A stretch of DNA of 64,000 bases from assembly GCA_903642265.1 (NCBI GenBank), contig CAHJWN010000002.1, forward strand, positions 95,685 to 159,684, in the 5' to 3' direction. The position numbers were made by a program, and so were the translations under genes. The notes under the pieces were generated by a model. It did not search any database. It saw only the letters and a list, made by a program, of their open reading frames with translations, and was not told the origin of the DNA. The stretch is from Acidobacteriaceae bacterium (GTDB taxonomy: Bacteria > Acidobacteriota > Terriglobia > Terriglobales > Acidobacteriaceae). Positions 27,090 to 37,086 of this stretch are shown in pieces; the first letter of the stretch is position 1; each line of letters opens with the position of its first letter.

Positions 27090-27893
27090 CTAGGAGAGCT
27101 CCAATGTGCCGATGGTCACGCTTGACGGATCTGCAACCTTCGGTTCAGGCAGCTTAGACGCTGCAGCCGCATCGAGCAAGAAGGAAACTTTCCCGCTTGC
27201 CGGGCGGATCAGTTGCGACGGCGTGGTCTCAGGGTCATAGGGCCCGAGCAGCACCTTCGCCAGGATCTCCGCCTTGGCCGCGCCCTCGATGAGAAAAGCC
27301 ACCTCTCTGCCCTGATTGATGACCGGCTTGGTTAGCGTGATGCGCCATGTGTCCTTCTGCGGCACATGATTCGGCGTAACGATCAGGCTGGTCTCATTCA
27401 GCGCATCCGTGTGCGGGAATAAAGATGCCGTGTGGCCGTCATCACCCATCCCGAGCAGCACGAGATCAAAGGTCGGGGTCTCTGCGCCTTCGAGGCGGAA
27501 AGTATTACGGATCTCGGATTCATACCGAGCAGCAGCTTCATGCGGGTCAAGCTCGCCTTCCATGCGGTGAATGCGTGCAGCAGAAAGCGGTACGTGGTCG
27601 AGAAGAGCTTCCTTCGTCATCTTGTAATTCGACTCGGCGTCCGTAGGCGGAACGCACCGCTCATCAACCCAGAACAATTCCAGATTTTCCCAGGGTGTCC
27701 CAGCGGCGTAGGCCTCATTGGGGTCAGCCAAAATCGAGAACATGCGTTTGGGAGTCGAACCGCCCGAGATCGCAATGCGCGCCACGCCGCGAGCTTTGAC
27801 AGCTGCGATAGCTTCCGTGGAAAAAAGCGCCGCCGCAGCCTGGGCGACAGCTTCAGAAGTTGGTGAAACGAAGTAGGTGACCGTTGTAGGCAT
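27090..27893 (-). CDS. pgl: 6-phosphogluconolactonase
   Basis: 267 aa from the ATG at 27893. Hydrolyses 6-phosphogluconolactone in the oxidative pentose phosphate pathway. It carries the NagB/RpiA-fold motifs IAISGGSTPKRMFSIL (about 37-52), ELFWVDERCVPPTDAESNY, and the catalytic-region sequence LLGMGDDGHTASLFPHTD. Between zwf and glk in a three-gene operon; its stop abuts the glk start. Confidence 0.95.
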   Translation of the reverse strand: MPTTVTYFVSPTSEAVAQAAAALFSTEAIAAVKARGVARIAISGGSTPKRMFSILADPNEAYAAGTPWENLELFWVDERCVPPTDAESNYKMTKEALLDHVPLSAARIHRMEGELDPHEAAARYESEIRNTFRLEGAETPTFDLVLLGMGDDGHTASLFPHTDALNETSLIVTPNHVPQKDTWRITLTKPVINQGREVAFLIEGAAKAEILAKVLLGPYDPETTPSQLIRPASGKVSFLLDAAAASKLPEPKVADPSSVTIGTLELS

Positions 27894-27985
27894 TGTGTGT
27901 CCTTGGTTGGTAAAAACTATGAAGCTCGAACCCACCCTGGGCGTCGTGGAGTGCACCAGAGGTGGGCCCTTGCTGCTGCAACCTG

Positions 27986-29527
27986 CTACAGTTTGCGCCA
28001 GGTGCGGCCGTCAGCTTCGATCAGCTTATCGGCGGCTTCAGGCCCCCAGCTTCCCGCAGCATAGTTGGGGAAGTCGACGTTGTGGTCGGCTGCCCATGCT
28101 TCGAGTATCGGCGTGAACAGCGCCCACGTAGCTTCTACTCCATCGCGGTGAGCAAAGAGAGTTGCGTCGCCCAGCATGGCGTCGAGCAGAAGCCGCTCGT
28201 AGCCATTGGCTGAGGACTTACCGAACGCCTCCGCATAGCTGAAGTGCATATCAACCTGCGCAACATTTGTCGTGGGTCCCGGCACCTTTGCACCGAAGCG
28301 GAGCGAGATGCCCTCGTCCGGCTGTATACGCATCGTGATGACGTTTGGCTCGATCTTGTCATTGCTGGCATTGGTCTTGAAAAGGTGCGTCGGCGGCTGC
28401 TTGAAGACAATGCTCACCTCTGTGACGCGCTTCGCAAGGCGCTTACCTGCCCGCAAATAAAACGGGACTCCAGCCCAGCGCCAGTTCTCAATCTCGAGCT
28501 TGATCGCACCGAAGGTCTCGGTCTGCGACTCAGGATTGACGCGATCTTCCTGCCGGTAGCCGATGGCGTCTTCCTTATCCACCTTGCCCGGGCCGTACTG
28601 GCCACGCACAGTATTTTTGACCGGGATGCCTTCGATAGAACGCCAGACCTTTAGCTTCTCCGTTCGAACGGCATCTGCCTGGAACGAATCCGGTGGCTCC
28701 ATGGCGACGAACGAAAGCACTTCCATCACGTGGTTCTGCAACACATCACGCAGCAAGCCGGCCTTTTCGTAGAACGGCCCACGGCCTTCAATACCAATAC
28801 TCTCGGCGGCGGTAATCTCGACATGATCGATGAAGTTGCGGTTCCACACCGGCTCAAAGATGCCATTGCCGAAGCGGAAGACGAGAATGTTCTGCACGGT
28901 CTCTTTGCCGAGGTAGTGATCGATGCGGAAGATCTGATCCTCGGAGAGGACTGCATTTACATCATCGTTGAGCTTGCGGGCCGATTCGAGATCGGTGCCG
29001 AAAGGCTTCTCGATGATGACGCGGACCCAGTGGCTATCGCCCGCAGCCGGCTTGGCCATCCCCTGCTTGCCGAGACGCTGGATGATGTCAGCGAAGAACT
29101 CCGGCGCAACCGCAAGATAGAACAGACGATTGCCTTTGGTCTTGAACTTGTCGTCGAGACCGGCAAGGTATTCCTTCAGCTTAATGAATCCTGCGTCATC
29201 GTCAAAGTTAGTGGCGAAGTACTGTACCCGGTCCATGAAGGGCTTTAGCTTGGCCTCACTCGCTTCAACGCCACCGCCCTTGATAATGCCATCCTGCATG
29301 TCGGGAGCAAAGGTGGCGGAAAGGTCGCGGCGCGCGACCCCAACGACCGCAAAATCCTCCGGAAGCAGTCCGGCCTGATCAAGGTGATAAAGAGCCGGGA
29401 GTAGCTTGCGCTTCGTCAGGTCGCCGGATGCGCCGAAGATAACGACGATGCAGGGTTCAGGGGTACGTTCACCTTTTTTGGAGGGGTCAGCCTGTGCGAG
29501 TGATACGCCGGCAGGTGCTGTGCTCAT
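27986..29527 (-). CDS. zwf: Glucose-6-phosphate 1-dehydrogenase
   Basis: 513 aa, normal length. Oxidises glucose 6-phosphate with NADP or NAD. Coenzyme-binding VIFGASGDLTKRKLLPALY (about 29-47) with the GASGDL fingerprint, substrate site RIDHYLGKE (about 200), and the AGKRLAKR C-terminal region. GGGAG is seven bases upstream of the ATG. First gene of zwf-pgl-glk. Confidence 0.97.
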   Translation of the reverse strand: MSTAPAGVSLAQADPSKKGERTPEPCIVVIFGASGDLTKRKLLPALYHLDQAGLLPEDFAVVGVARRDLSATFAPDMQDGIIKGGGVEASEAKLKPFMDRVQYFATNFDDDAGFIKLKEYLAGLDDKFKTKGNRLFYLAVAPEFFADIIQRLGKQGMAKPAAGDSHWVRVIIEKPFGTDLESARKLNDDVNAVLSEDQIFRIDHYLGKETVQNILVFRFGNGIFEPVWNRNFIDHVEITAAESIGIEGRGPFYEKAGLLRDVLQNHVMEVLSFVAMEPPDSFQADAVRTEKLKVWRSIEGIPVKNTVRGQYGPGKVDKEDAIGYRQEDRVNPESQTETFGAIKLEIENWRWAGVPFYLRAGKRLAKRVTEVSIVFKQPPTHLFKTNASNDKIEPNVITMRIQPDEGISLRFGAKVPGPTTNVAQVDMHFSYAEAFGKSSANGYERLLLDAMLGDATLFAHRDGVEATWALFTPILEAWAADHNVDFPNYAAGSWGPEAADKLIEADGRTWRKL

Positions 29528-29664
29528 GCTATTGCTCCCTTGCTATTCTGCGTTCTCCCGGAACAATCTTGCGTTCCGGGTACTTCAAAGAGGTTGGCCG
29601 GAGACGTTCGACGCATGTGACCGGGGCGATGCCAGTTTCTATCTTGACGTGCAACAGTAACAGC

Positions 29665-30297
29665 TTAGACAGTGATGCCTAGATCCGCCAGTGAAGATCG
29701 GAGCTGGCCCGGCGATTCAAAAAGAATGCCCTGCATGCCGTGATACACGGCGGCATTGATGTTCTCTCGCTTGTCATCGATAAAGACAGCTGTTGATGCA
29801 GGGTGGCCCGAAATACGGATCGCGGTCCGGAAGATATCCGGATGCGGTTTCATTTCATTCACGTAAGCGGAGCAGATGAAGTAGTCGAACTGCTCCCGTA
29901 ACCCAAAGTGATCAAGCCGGTATTCATTGAGTTCGGCGCTCTCATTGTTGAGCGTCGCAATTTTGTATCGGCCTGTTGCCTTCAGCGCAACGAGAATATC
30001 CAAGGATTCAGGATACGGGAACGAACTTTCCCCGCAGACCTTCAGCCAAAGGTCACTAAAGTCGAAGTCGAAGGTTTGAGGCGGCGCATCATGTGGCGTA
30101 AAGATGGTGCGGTCGAAGAACTCTTCAGCGCTGATCCGTCCCCGTTCCCAGAGGAAGTTCTCCGATGGATGCCGCCGTTCGTACGCATCAAGATCAACGC
30201 CCAATGATCCAAGCGCCCGGGCCCGCTGGCCAGTGTCCCAGCCGTTCGAGAGGATCACGCCACCGATGTCCCAGAAGATTGTCTTGATGTCGGTCAT
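29665..30297 (-). CDS. HAD-family hydrolase
   Basis: 210 aa. HAD subfamily IA. Motif I is FWDIGGVI (nucleophile Asp about 10, with Gly at the second acidic position as in the DxGG group); the C-terminal motif is FIDDKRENINAAVYHGM. A helical cap lies between (about 20-90). Similar proteins are YihX-like sugar-phosphate phosphatases, but the substrate is not assignable. The start overlaps the SDR stop (ATGA at 30294-30297), so the two are coupled. Confidence 0.87.
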   Translation of the reverse strand: MTDIKTIFWDIGGVILSNGWDTGQRARALGSLGVDLDAYERRHPSENFLWERGRISAEEFFDRTIFTPHDAPPQTFDFDFSDLWLKVCGESSFPYPESLDILVALKATGRYKIATLNNESAELNEYRLDHFGLREQFDYFICSAYVNEMKPHPDIFRTAIRISGHPASTAVFIDDKRENINAAVYHGMQGILFESPGQLRSSLADLGITV

Positions 30298-31190
30298 TTT
30301 CCCGCAAGAACCTCGTCCGAGGCGCTGGCGACGCTTGTCTCATCGTCCGGGAAGTCCGTTCCAATCGTCATTGCTTCGTACCGGTCAAGATCCGTCTTCC
30401 ATTGCTCCAGTCGCGTCCTAAACCGGGTAAGCGCCTGGCTGCCAAGCAGCAAGTGGCGAGGCGGCTCCGGCGACATTACGGCATCAATAATGGCCTTGAC
30501 ACCACGCACCGGATCACCCTTCTGCTTGCCCGCTTGCGTGTGGAAGTACTCACGTGTCTTACCGGCCGTGCCATCATAGTCGGCGATGCGCGCTTCGGCT
30601 TCGACACCGGAGCGGCCGAGAAAGTCTGTGCGAAATGCACCGGGCTCAACAATCGTGACTTTAATGCCGAGCGGTTCAAGTTCTGCGGCCAGCCCTTCGG
30701 AAAAGCCGTTGACTGCAAACTTTGTGGCGTTGTAATAAGCCCAGCCAGGCATGCCGATAAGGCCGCCGATCGACGACACATTCACAATGTGGCCGCTGCC
30801 CTGCTTACGCAACTGCGGTAGAAACGCCTTCGTGACGCGAATCAGGCCGAAGACATTGGTCTCAAATACCGGCATGTATTCGGCTTCGGTAGCCTCTTCG
30901 ATAGCGCCTGCAAGGCCATAGCCGGCGTTGTTCACGAGCACATCGACGCGGCCGAAAAGTGCGATTGCATCCGAAATGGCGGCATCAATCGATCCCTGGT
31001 CGGTCACATCGAGCGATAGCGCGACAGCAGTATCAGGATATTGCTTTACAAGATCGGAGAGCTGTTCAGGCTTGCGTGCAGTTGCGACCACTTTATAGCC
31101 GGCACGGAGCGTCTGCTCTGCAAGCTCGCGGCCAAAACCGGTTGAAGCACCTGTGATGAACCAGACGGGTTGTTCGCTTTGGGATTGCAT
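30294..31190 (-). CDS. Short-chain dehydrogenase/reductase
   Basis: 298 aa from the ATG at 31190; the frame is open to 31283. Classical SDR: cofactor motif FITGASTGFGRELAEQ, VNNAGYGLAG, catalytic Tyr-x-x-x-Lys in YYNATKFAVNGF, and VEPGAFRTDF. The long C-terminal tail (about 235-298) is usual for this oxidoreductase group. Substrate unknown. Two-gene operon with the HAD hydrolase. Confidence 0.88.
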   Translation of the reverse strand: MQSQSEQPVWFITGASTGFGRELAEQTLRAGYKVVATARKPEQLSDLVKQYPDTAVALSLDVTDQGSIDAAISDAIALFGRVDVLVNNAGYGLAGAIEEATEAEYMPVFETNVFGLIRVTKAFLPQLRKQGSGHIVNVSSIGGLIGMPGWAYYNATKFAVNGFSEGLAAELEPLGIKVTIVEPGAFRTDFLGRSGVEAEARIADYDGTAGKTREYFHTQAGKQKGDPVRGVKAIIDAVMSPEPPRHLLLGSQALTRFRTRLEQWKTDLDRYEAMTIGTDFPDDETSVASASDEVLAGK

Positions 31191-31308
31191 GAGTGGTTGG
31201 ATGCGTGAACCAGGCGTTCGACTTAGCTTTGGTGCGCGAGCGAGTGCCAACTTTAAAGATTCAACAGCACTCACGGTGACCACAGGTGCAGGATGCCGGG
31301 GCCGATGA

Positions 31309-31334
31309 AAAAGGCGGAGCCGAAGCCCCGCCCT
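31309..31334 (-). terminator. Terminator after transketolase
   Basis: Read on the minus strand: GGCGGGGC, loop TTCG, GCTCCGCC, then TTTTT. The 8-bp stem has one G-U pair and a stable UUCG tetraloop. It lies just past the tkt stop at 31339. Confidence 0.85.
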
Positions 31335-31338
31335 TTCT

Positions 31339-33333
31339 TTACTTCTTCAGTAGTTTCTTCGTGAGTTCAACGATGTGCTCGACTGTAAAGCCGTATTCCT
31401 CAAGCACCTTTGGGCCGGGTGCGGACGCACCAAACTTGTCTACGCCAATGATGCCCCCGTTATGGCCGACATACTTCCACCAGCCCATCGTCGAGCCGGC
31501 TTCGACACCGATCTTCGGCGTGCCTTCCGGCATCAACGCCGATTTATACGCGTCATCCTGCTCGTCGAAGATCTTGAAGCTCGGCATGGAGATAACAGTG
31601 GCTCCGATGCCTTCTTTCTTGAGCGCCTCAGCCGCGCGCATAATCAGCTCCACTTCGGACCCGGTTGCCATCAGGATAATGTCCTTGCCGGAGTCGTCGA
31701 GCGCATACGCTCCGTGCTTGACGCCTTCGCGCACCTTGTACTTCTCGGCGTCGAGCACAGGAAGGTCCTGCCGCGAGAGGGCCATGAAGCTGGCGCTCTT
31801 GCGCTCTAGAGCAAGTTGCCAGCAGGCAGCCGTCTCGTTCGCATCCGCCGGTCTGAAGTCGGTGAGCTGTGGGATTGCCCGCATGCTCATCAGGTGTTCG
31901 ATGGGCTGGTGCGTCGGGCCGTCGGCGCCAAGTCCAATCGAATCATGTGTGAAGACATACAGCGAATGCACCGACATGAGACCACCCATGCGGATCGCTG
32001 AACGGCAGTAGTCGGAGAATGTGTAGAACGTCGAGCCGAACGGGATCAGCCCGCCATGTGCGGCGATGCCATTCACTGCGGCCATCATGCCAAACTCGCG
32101 CACACCAAAAAAGACGTTCCGGCCGACGGGGTCAACGTGGAAGCTTGGCGAGTTCGCAAAGATTGTCTTGGTGGAGCTGGTCAGGTCGGCGGCGCCACCA
32201 AACAGCTCCGGAACGACGCCGGCGATGGCATTCATCACTACCTGACCAGCGTTGCGCGTTGCGATCGGCTTGTCAGTCGGGAAGACGGGCAGCTTCTTCT
32301 CCCAGCCCTCGGCAAGCTCCATTGCGGTGGTGCGGGTAAATTCAGCGGCTTCAGCAGGGTAGGCCTTCTTATACTCTGCAAACTTCGCGTCCCACTCGGC
32401 ATGGATCTTCTTGCCCTTTGGGATGATTTCGCCCCACTTTGCTGCAGCCTCATCAGGGATGTAGAAGCTCTTGTCTTCCGGAAAGCCAAGGTTTTTCTTG
32501 GTCGCCTTAGTGGCTTCGGCTCCAAGCGCTTCGCCGTGGACAGCCTTTGTGCCCGCCTTTGGACTTCCGTAGCCAATAACGGTACGGACCTTGATCAGAG
32601 TTGGCTTTCCAGCCTCAGACTTTGCCTCCTCGATCGCTTTCGAAAGTGCGGCGAGATCATTGCCATCGGCTACATGCAGCACCTGCCAGTGATACGCCTC
32701 GAAGCGCTTGGTCACGTCTTCGGTAAAAGACAGCTCCGTTGGTCCATCCAGTGAGATCAGGTTGTCGTCGTACAAAACGATCAGCTTGCCCAGCGCCAGC
32801 GTTCCTGCCAGCGAGCACGATTCGTGCGAAATGCCTTCCATCAGGTCGCCATCGCCGCACAGGACATAGGTATGGTGATCGACCGGTGTGTGGTTCTCAT
32901 GGTTGTACACAGCGGCAAGATGCTTCTCCGCGATCGCAAGTCCAACCGCCATGGCCAGCCCCTGGCCGAGCGGGCCAGTCGTAACCTCAACGCCAGGAGC
33001 CTCGCCGAGTTCCGGGTGCCCAGGCGTGTGCGATCCCCATTCGCGGAACTGCATCAATTGCTCCAGCGGCAGGTCGTAGCCAGCCAGGTGCAGCATCCCG
33101 TAAAGAAGCGCTGAAGCGTGGCCGTTGGACAGAACGAAGCGGTCGCGATCGCTCCACTTGGGGTCAGTCGGGTCGTGCTTCATGAACTTGTTGTAGAGCA
33201 GGTACGCTATGGGCGCGCAGCCCAGCGGAGCCCCGGGGTGGCCGTTCTTGGCCCTTTCGACGGCGTCGACGGCAAGAAAGCGGAGGGTGTTAATGGATAT
33301 CTGGTCAATTTCGGCTGCGGTCATTTCGCTCAT
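31339..33333 (-). CDS. tkt: Transketolase
   Basis: 664 aa from the ATG at 33333, which has AAGGAAAAG upstream; the open frame to 33399 adds an unlikely basic leader. Transfers two-carbon units in the pentose phosphate pathway. AKNGHPGAPLGCAP (about 28-41), the thiamine diphosphate motif GDGDLMEGISHE (about 150-161), the pyrimidine-domain segment FGVREFGMMAAVNGIA, and HDSIGLGADGPTHQP are all present. Monocistronic with its own terminator. It complements the nearby zwf-pgl genes. Confidence 0.96.
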   Translation of the reverse strand: MSEMTAAEIDQISINTLRFLAVDAVERAKNGHPGAPLGCAPIAYLLYNKFMKHDPTDPKWSDRDRFVLSNGHASALLYGMLHLAGYDLPLEQLMQFREWGSHTPGHPELGEAPGVEVTTGPLGQGLAMAVGLAIAEKHLAAVYNHENHTPVDHHTYVLCGDGDLMEGISHESCSLAGTLALGKLIVLYDDNLISLDGPTELSFTEDVTKRFEAYHWQVLHVADGNDLAALSKAIEEAKSEAGKPTLIKVRTVIGYGSPKAGTKAVHGEALGAEATKATKKNLGFPEDKSFYIPDEAAAKWGEIIPKGKKIHAEWDAKFAEYKKAYPAEAAEFTRTTAMELAEGWEKKLPVFPTDKPIATRNAGQVVMNAIAGVVPELFGGAADLTSSTKTIFANSPSFHVDPVGRNVFFGVREFGMMAAVNGIAAHGGLIPFGSTFYTFSDYCRSAIRMGGLMSVHSLYVFTHDSIGLGADGPTHQPIEHLMSMRAIPQLTDFRPADANETAACWQLALERKSASFMALSRQDLPVLDAEKYKVREGVKHGAYALDDSGKDIILMATGSEVELIMRAAEALKKEGIGATVISMPSFKIFDEQDDAYKSALMPEGTPKIGVEAGSTMGWWKYVGHNGGIIGVDKFGASAPGPKVLEEYGFTVEHIVELTKKLLKK

Positions 33334-33468
33334 GCGTTTCTTTTCCTTCTCGTGTTGGCGGGGCGCGTTAGAAACAACACCCGGGTTTGTCGCTCTCATT
33401 GATACACGTGCAGCATTGCGATAACAGTGTACAGGGGGTTTGTTGAGCCTTTATTTTGATGCAACGGG

Positions 33469-35898
33469 CTATCGGACTACCAAGGCGACTTCGTGATTAC
33501 GGCCGAGCCAACGGTCTTCTGCGGGCCAGTACATTGTGAAGATGATCTTCCCGGTCTGTTGGGGCGCCGTGTTAATGTCGACATAACAGCCAGGGTACCC
33601 AACCGTGCGGGATTCAATGGTCGTCTGCGTAGCCCAGTCGTCGAACGTGTACGTAGCGCGAAAACGCTCCCCATCCATAATGCGCAGCATCAGGCCTGCG
33701 ACCATCTCCGTGACCTGACGTGAGTTCTGGTACACCTCGATCAGCGAAGTGAATGTGCGTTCGGAAGCGGGTTTCGCGTAGCGGTTTTGTACGACCGAGA
33801 TCGTGTCAAAAACCTTGCCATCGCTCTTGGACCGGAGCAGCTTTACGTATTCCGAATGGGCCCACACCAGCGGTTGCGCGGAACCGGCTGAGCGGCCCAG
33901 GTAAAGGCCTTCCTCCGGCATATCGGCATGGTCCCAGATTTGTTCGGGCAACATCCCGCCGATCGACGAAAATTTTTCAAAGGCCGTGATAAACGCATCG
34001 ACGTTGCGCCCAGCGGCTATCTCGAAGTGGGCACGTTCCCCGCCCAGCAGCGGCCACGCGCGACCCTGGCCATAGTGGATGAATGGGCCGCCATCCTTGC
34101 CCTGGCCGTAGCCATCGTGGTTGTAGCGACGCCATGCGGTACCGTAGGGCGTCTCGATCTTCAGGATGTGATCGACCACTTTCAGCGAGTCGATGATCAG
34201 CGGATCGTCGGCGCGCCGGATGCCGTAGCGCACCAGTTCCAGAAAGCCAGCGTCAATTACCTCGCGAGCCTCAAACTCGAACTTCTCGCCTGGTTCGCGG
34301 TTTGCGATCCGGATAGAACCCTCGGCGACCGAGTCATTATGGAACGGCTCGCCAGCCGCTGGCGGGCGTACGCGCATGTAGTGGTACTTCACGTCCGGGT
34401 GCAGGCAGCCGTTGGTAGTGGTAGTCCACGCGTCCAGATTCGCTTCAATCCAGTCGGCGTAGGTTTCAAGAAAGCTGGCAAGCTCCGGTGCCTTATACGC
34501 GCGGGCAATGTCAGCGGCGCAGATCAGACCGGCAATGACGGCCGCGAGGGTCGAGGGTGAGTAGCCAGCGTTTTCTTCCCACCGCTCCTGCTGCGTAACC
34601 GGCGCAAAGCGGACCAGGAAAGCAGCAGCGGATTCAACAAACGGGAAGACATCAAAGTTCCCCAGCCCGTCGAGCTTCCAAAGCCGCCACGCCAGCATGA
34701 TCGGGAAAGCGACCTCGTCGAGCTGGATGCCGGTCCAGTAGGGAGTTCCATCGATCCAGAAGTTCTGCGCAAAGCGGCCATCCGATCGCTGCGTACAGGC
34801 AAGATACACAAGGGCGCGGCGAGCAGTATCGGTGCGGCCGCAAGCAAGCAGCGCCGTGGCGGACTGCACCATGTCGCGCGTCCATACAAGGTGATAGCCA
34901 CCCAGGTCGTCATCGCTCTTCGACGCCCCCCAGGGGATTGATGCCGAAGCGATAAACGCGCCGGAGTACGTTTTATCTTCGTGCGCCAGGATGACGTTGT
35001 GGCTGATGCGCATTAGGCGACCGCCGTCGGTCGCCGCCTTACCCAGGGCCTGCGGCGCGTCGGCACGAAGCCACTGCTCGATAAAGCGCTTGGAGTGCAG
35101 CTTGTAAGGCGTCGAAAGCGTCTGCATCATGCCGGCAAGCGCGGCATGATGGCCGTCACCCAGGGCAATTGCAATCGTGAATTCCCGGTTACGTGCAACA
35201 TCGATTTCGCCCATCACGGCGATGTTGCCGTCGAGCGCCTGGCCGAACTCCCAGTCCATGGTCATGTCGGTCGAAAGGTCCTGGAAGCCGTCGCTGGTAC
35301 CTACATAGCCGCAGGATGACCTTGAGAAGCCGCAGCTGACGCCCATTGCGAGTGACGTATTGTTCTTCCATGCGAGGATGGCACGCGACCCGGCCACCTC
35401 GATGGAGCGGGCAGAGTTCCCTGCCCCGCCGCCATTCAGGTGTGGGGCAAGCAGCGCGTAACACTTGAGCCGCGAGAGGACGGACTCTTCTCCGACGATC
35501 TTCACGTTCATCAGCACGACCGGATGGTGAGGGTCGGAGATGAACTCCTTGGTCACTGTGTACCGGCCGTTGAGATCGCTCGCTGTAACGCGGACAGCCA
35601 GGGCGTCGTCGTCGATGTAGCTGAAGTCGTATTCGAAGTCGCGCTTTTCTTCATGCAGAAAAGTCTCGCCATCCGTGAATAGGAGTTCCATGTCCCGCGT
35701 CTGCGGGCGATCGATGGTCGGGTAGTAGACCTCGTTCAGGGTTCCATGCGAGACCGTAAACCAGACGCGGCTCGACGCAGCGTACGCGGTTGATACGGCG
35801 TCTTTGCGGCTGGAGGTCCAGCGAGGCTCGAGGCCAGGGCCTCCGAATGCAGGACCATCATCGTCAAGCCAGCGGTAGGAATCAGATACGTCGCTCAT
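33469..35898 (-). CDS. Glycoside hydrolase family 15 protein (glucoamylase-like)
   Basis: 809 aa. An N-terminal super-beta-sandwich (about 1-270: GLEPRWTSSRKDAVSTAYA, VWFTVSHGTLNEVYYPTIDRP) is followed by an (alpha/alpha)6 barrel with YHLVWTRDMVQSATALLACG (about 330-350), the FIHYGQGRAWPLLGGERAHFE region, and a catalytic-acid region near LPEQIWDHADMPEEG. No signal peptide, so it probably acts in the cytoplasm on glycogen- or trehalose-like alpha-glucosides. Glucan 1,4-alpha-glucosidase is the usual label for this acidobacterial group. Divergent from sodA. Confidence 0.9.
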   Translation of the reverse strand: MSDVSDSYRWLDDDGPAFGGPGLEPRWTSSRKDAVSTAYAASSRVWFTVSHGTLNEVYYPTIDRPQTRDMELLFTDGETFLHEEKRDFEYDFSYIDDDALAVRVTASDLNGRYTVTKEFISDPHHPVVLMNVKIVGEESVLSRLKCYALLAPHLNGGGAGNSARSIEVAGSRAILAWKNNTSLAMGVSCGFSRSSCGYVGTSDGFQDLSTDMTMDWEFGQALDGNIAVMGEIDVARNREFTIAIALGDGHHAALAGMMQTLSTPYKLHSKRFIEQWLRADAPQALGKAATDGGRLMRISHNVILAHEDKTYSGAFIASASIPWGASKSDDDLGGYHLVWTRDMVQSATALLACGRTDTARRALVYLACTQRSDGRFAQNFWIDGTPYWTGIQLDEVAFPIMLAWRLWKLDGLGNFDVFPFVESAAAFLVRFAPVTQQERWEENAGYSPSTLAAVIAGLICAADIARAYKAPELASFLETYADWIEANLDAWTTTTNGCLHPDVKYHYMRVRPPAAGEPFHNDSVAEGSIRIANREPGEKFEFEAREVIDAGFLELVRYGIRRADDPLIIDSLKVVDHILKIETPYGTAWRRYNHDGYGQGKDGGPFIHYGQGRAWPLLGGERAHFEIAAGRNVDAFITAFEKFSSIGGMLPEQIWDHADMPEEGLYLGRSAGSAQPLVWAHSEYVKLLRSKSDGKVFDTISVVQNRYAKPASERTFTSLIEVYQNSRQVTEMVAGLMLRIMDGERFRATYTFDDWATQTTIESRTVGYPGCYVDINTAPQQTGKIIFTMYWPAEDRWLGRNHEVALVVR

Positions 35899-36246
35899 GA
35901 TTGTTGCTATTAGACCTCAAAAAAACAGCATTGCGGAGACAGCATTGCAAAGTGATGATGAAGAGTATGAAAATGCAACGCTACACTGGGCCAGAACGTA
36001 ACCTTGGGACCATATGGAATGCGCTATCATGCGGATCAAGCCGGGTAGACGTTCCATGAAGATGTGAAAACCGGGCCAACTGCATCGCAGGCAGACGATG
36101 GAGCATCGAACCTGGGAAGTGCAAATCGTGCATACGACTCAGACGGCAAATCATAACCTAAATCGCACGGGACCGGATAAAATCCGGGCGGTTCCAGCTC
36201 ATTAGTAACCAGCACTCAGCACAACAAGCACCAGAGGAGATCGACC
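35899..36246. other. Gene-free divergent intergenic region (GH15 / sodA)
   Basis: 348 bases without a credible gene, only a 33-codon frame with no ribosome site. It must hold the promoters for both flanking genes. A short palindrome is at 36173-36187. Confidence 0.6.
36173..36187. promoter_or_regulatory. Candidate operator palindrome upstream of sodA
   Basis: CCGGAT-AAA-ATCCGG, a perfect 6-bp inverted repeat with a 3-base centre, about 60 bases before the sodA GTG. Its size suits a dimeric regulator site, but no regulator is identified. Confidence 0.35.
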
Positions 36247-36858
36247 GTGGCCTACGAACTTCCAGCACTCCCATACGAGTATGCGGCTCTCGAGCCGTAC
36301 ATCGACGAAGCAACGATGAAGCTTCACCACGACAAGCATCACCAAACCTACGTTACAAATCTGAACGGCGCAATTGAAAAGCATCCGGAGCTTGGCAGCA
36401 AAACGCCCGAAGACCTGGTAAAAGGTCTGGACTCCATTCCCGAAGACATCAGGGCCATTGTTCGCAACAGCGGCGGAGGACATGTGAACCACACCATGTT
36501 CTGGCAGATCATGAAGCCCAACGGCGGCGGTGAGCCCACAGGTAATATTGCCGACCAGATAAAGACGGATTTCGGCTCCTTTGAAGACTTCAAGAAACTT
36601 TTTAACGAGACAACCGCAAAGCAATTCGGTTCCGGTTGGGGGTGGCTTGTCTTCGACGGCGGCAAGTTGAAAGTGGTTACGACTCCGAATCAGGACAATC
36701 CCTTGTCGCAGGGCCACTATCCCATTCTTGGAAACGATGTATGGGAGCACGCCTACTATCTGAAGTACCAGAACAAGCGGCCAGATTACCTGGCGGCGTG
36801 GTGGAATACCGTGAATTGGGACGAAGTCAATAAGCGATTTGAGACAGCACAGAAGTAA
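36247..36858 (+). CDS. sodA: Superoxide dismutase, Fe/Mn family
   Basis: 203 aa. Disproportionates superoxide. It starts at a GTG with GAGGAG a few bases upstream. Metal ligands by family position: His27 ([11 protein letters not shown]), His83 ([10 protein letters not shown]), and Asp and His in [18 protein letters not shown]. The GGGH and NQDNP segments are those usual for Mn-type enzymes, but a cambialistic enzyme cannot be excluded. No signal peptide, hence cytosolic. Followed by a hairpin terminator. Confidence 0.95.
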   Translation: MAYELPALPYEYAALEPYIDEATMKLHHDKHHQTYVTNLNGAIEKHPELGSKTPEDLVKGLDSIPEDIRAIVRNSGGGHVNHTMFWQIMKPNGGGEPTGNIADQIKTDFGSFEDFKKLFNETTAKQFGSGWGWLVFDGGKLKVVTTPNQDNPLSQGHYPILGNDVWEHAYYLKYQNKRPDYLAAWWNTVNWDEVNKRFETAQK

Positions 36859-36883
36859 ACCTGTCCAAGTCAGGCAAATCGGA

Positions 36884-36937
36884 AGCCGTCTGATTCCTCG
36901 CCCTATGGAGACGAAGCATCAGGCGGCTCTTCTTTGT
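36884..36937 (+). terminator. Terminator hairpin after sodA
   Basis: AGCCGTCTGAT (36884-36894) pairs with ATCAGGCGGCT (36918-36928) over 11 bp with one G-U, around a 23-base loop, then a T-rich CTTCTTTGT tail. Confidence 0.65.
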
Positions 36938-37086
36938 CCAGGATTGCTCCATATCGCGCAGTTTGTTGTTGCGGCGAATCTGCATTGACGCCATAAAGCA
37001 ACGGGAGACTTGCGACGTCTCTCCAACGTCAATAACCGCAAAGGCAGAATCGGGATTCGTACGCAGCTCTCCCATCCGAGGAATTT

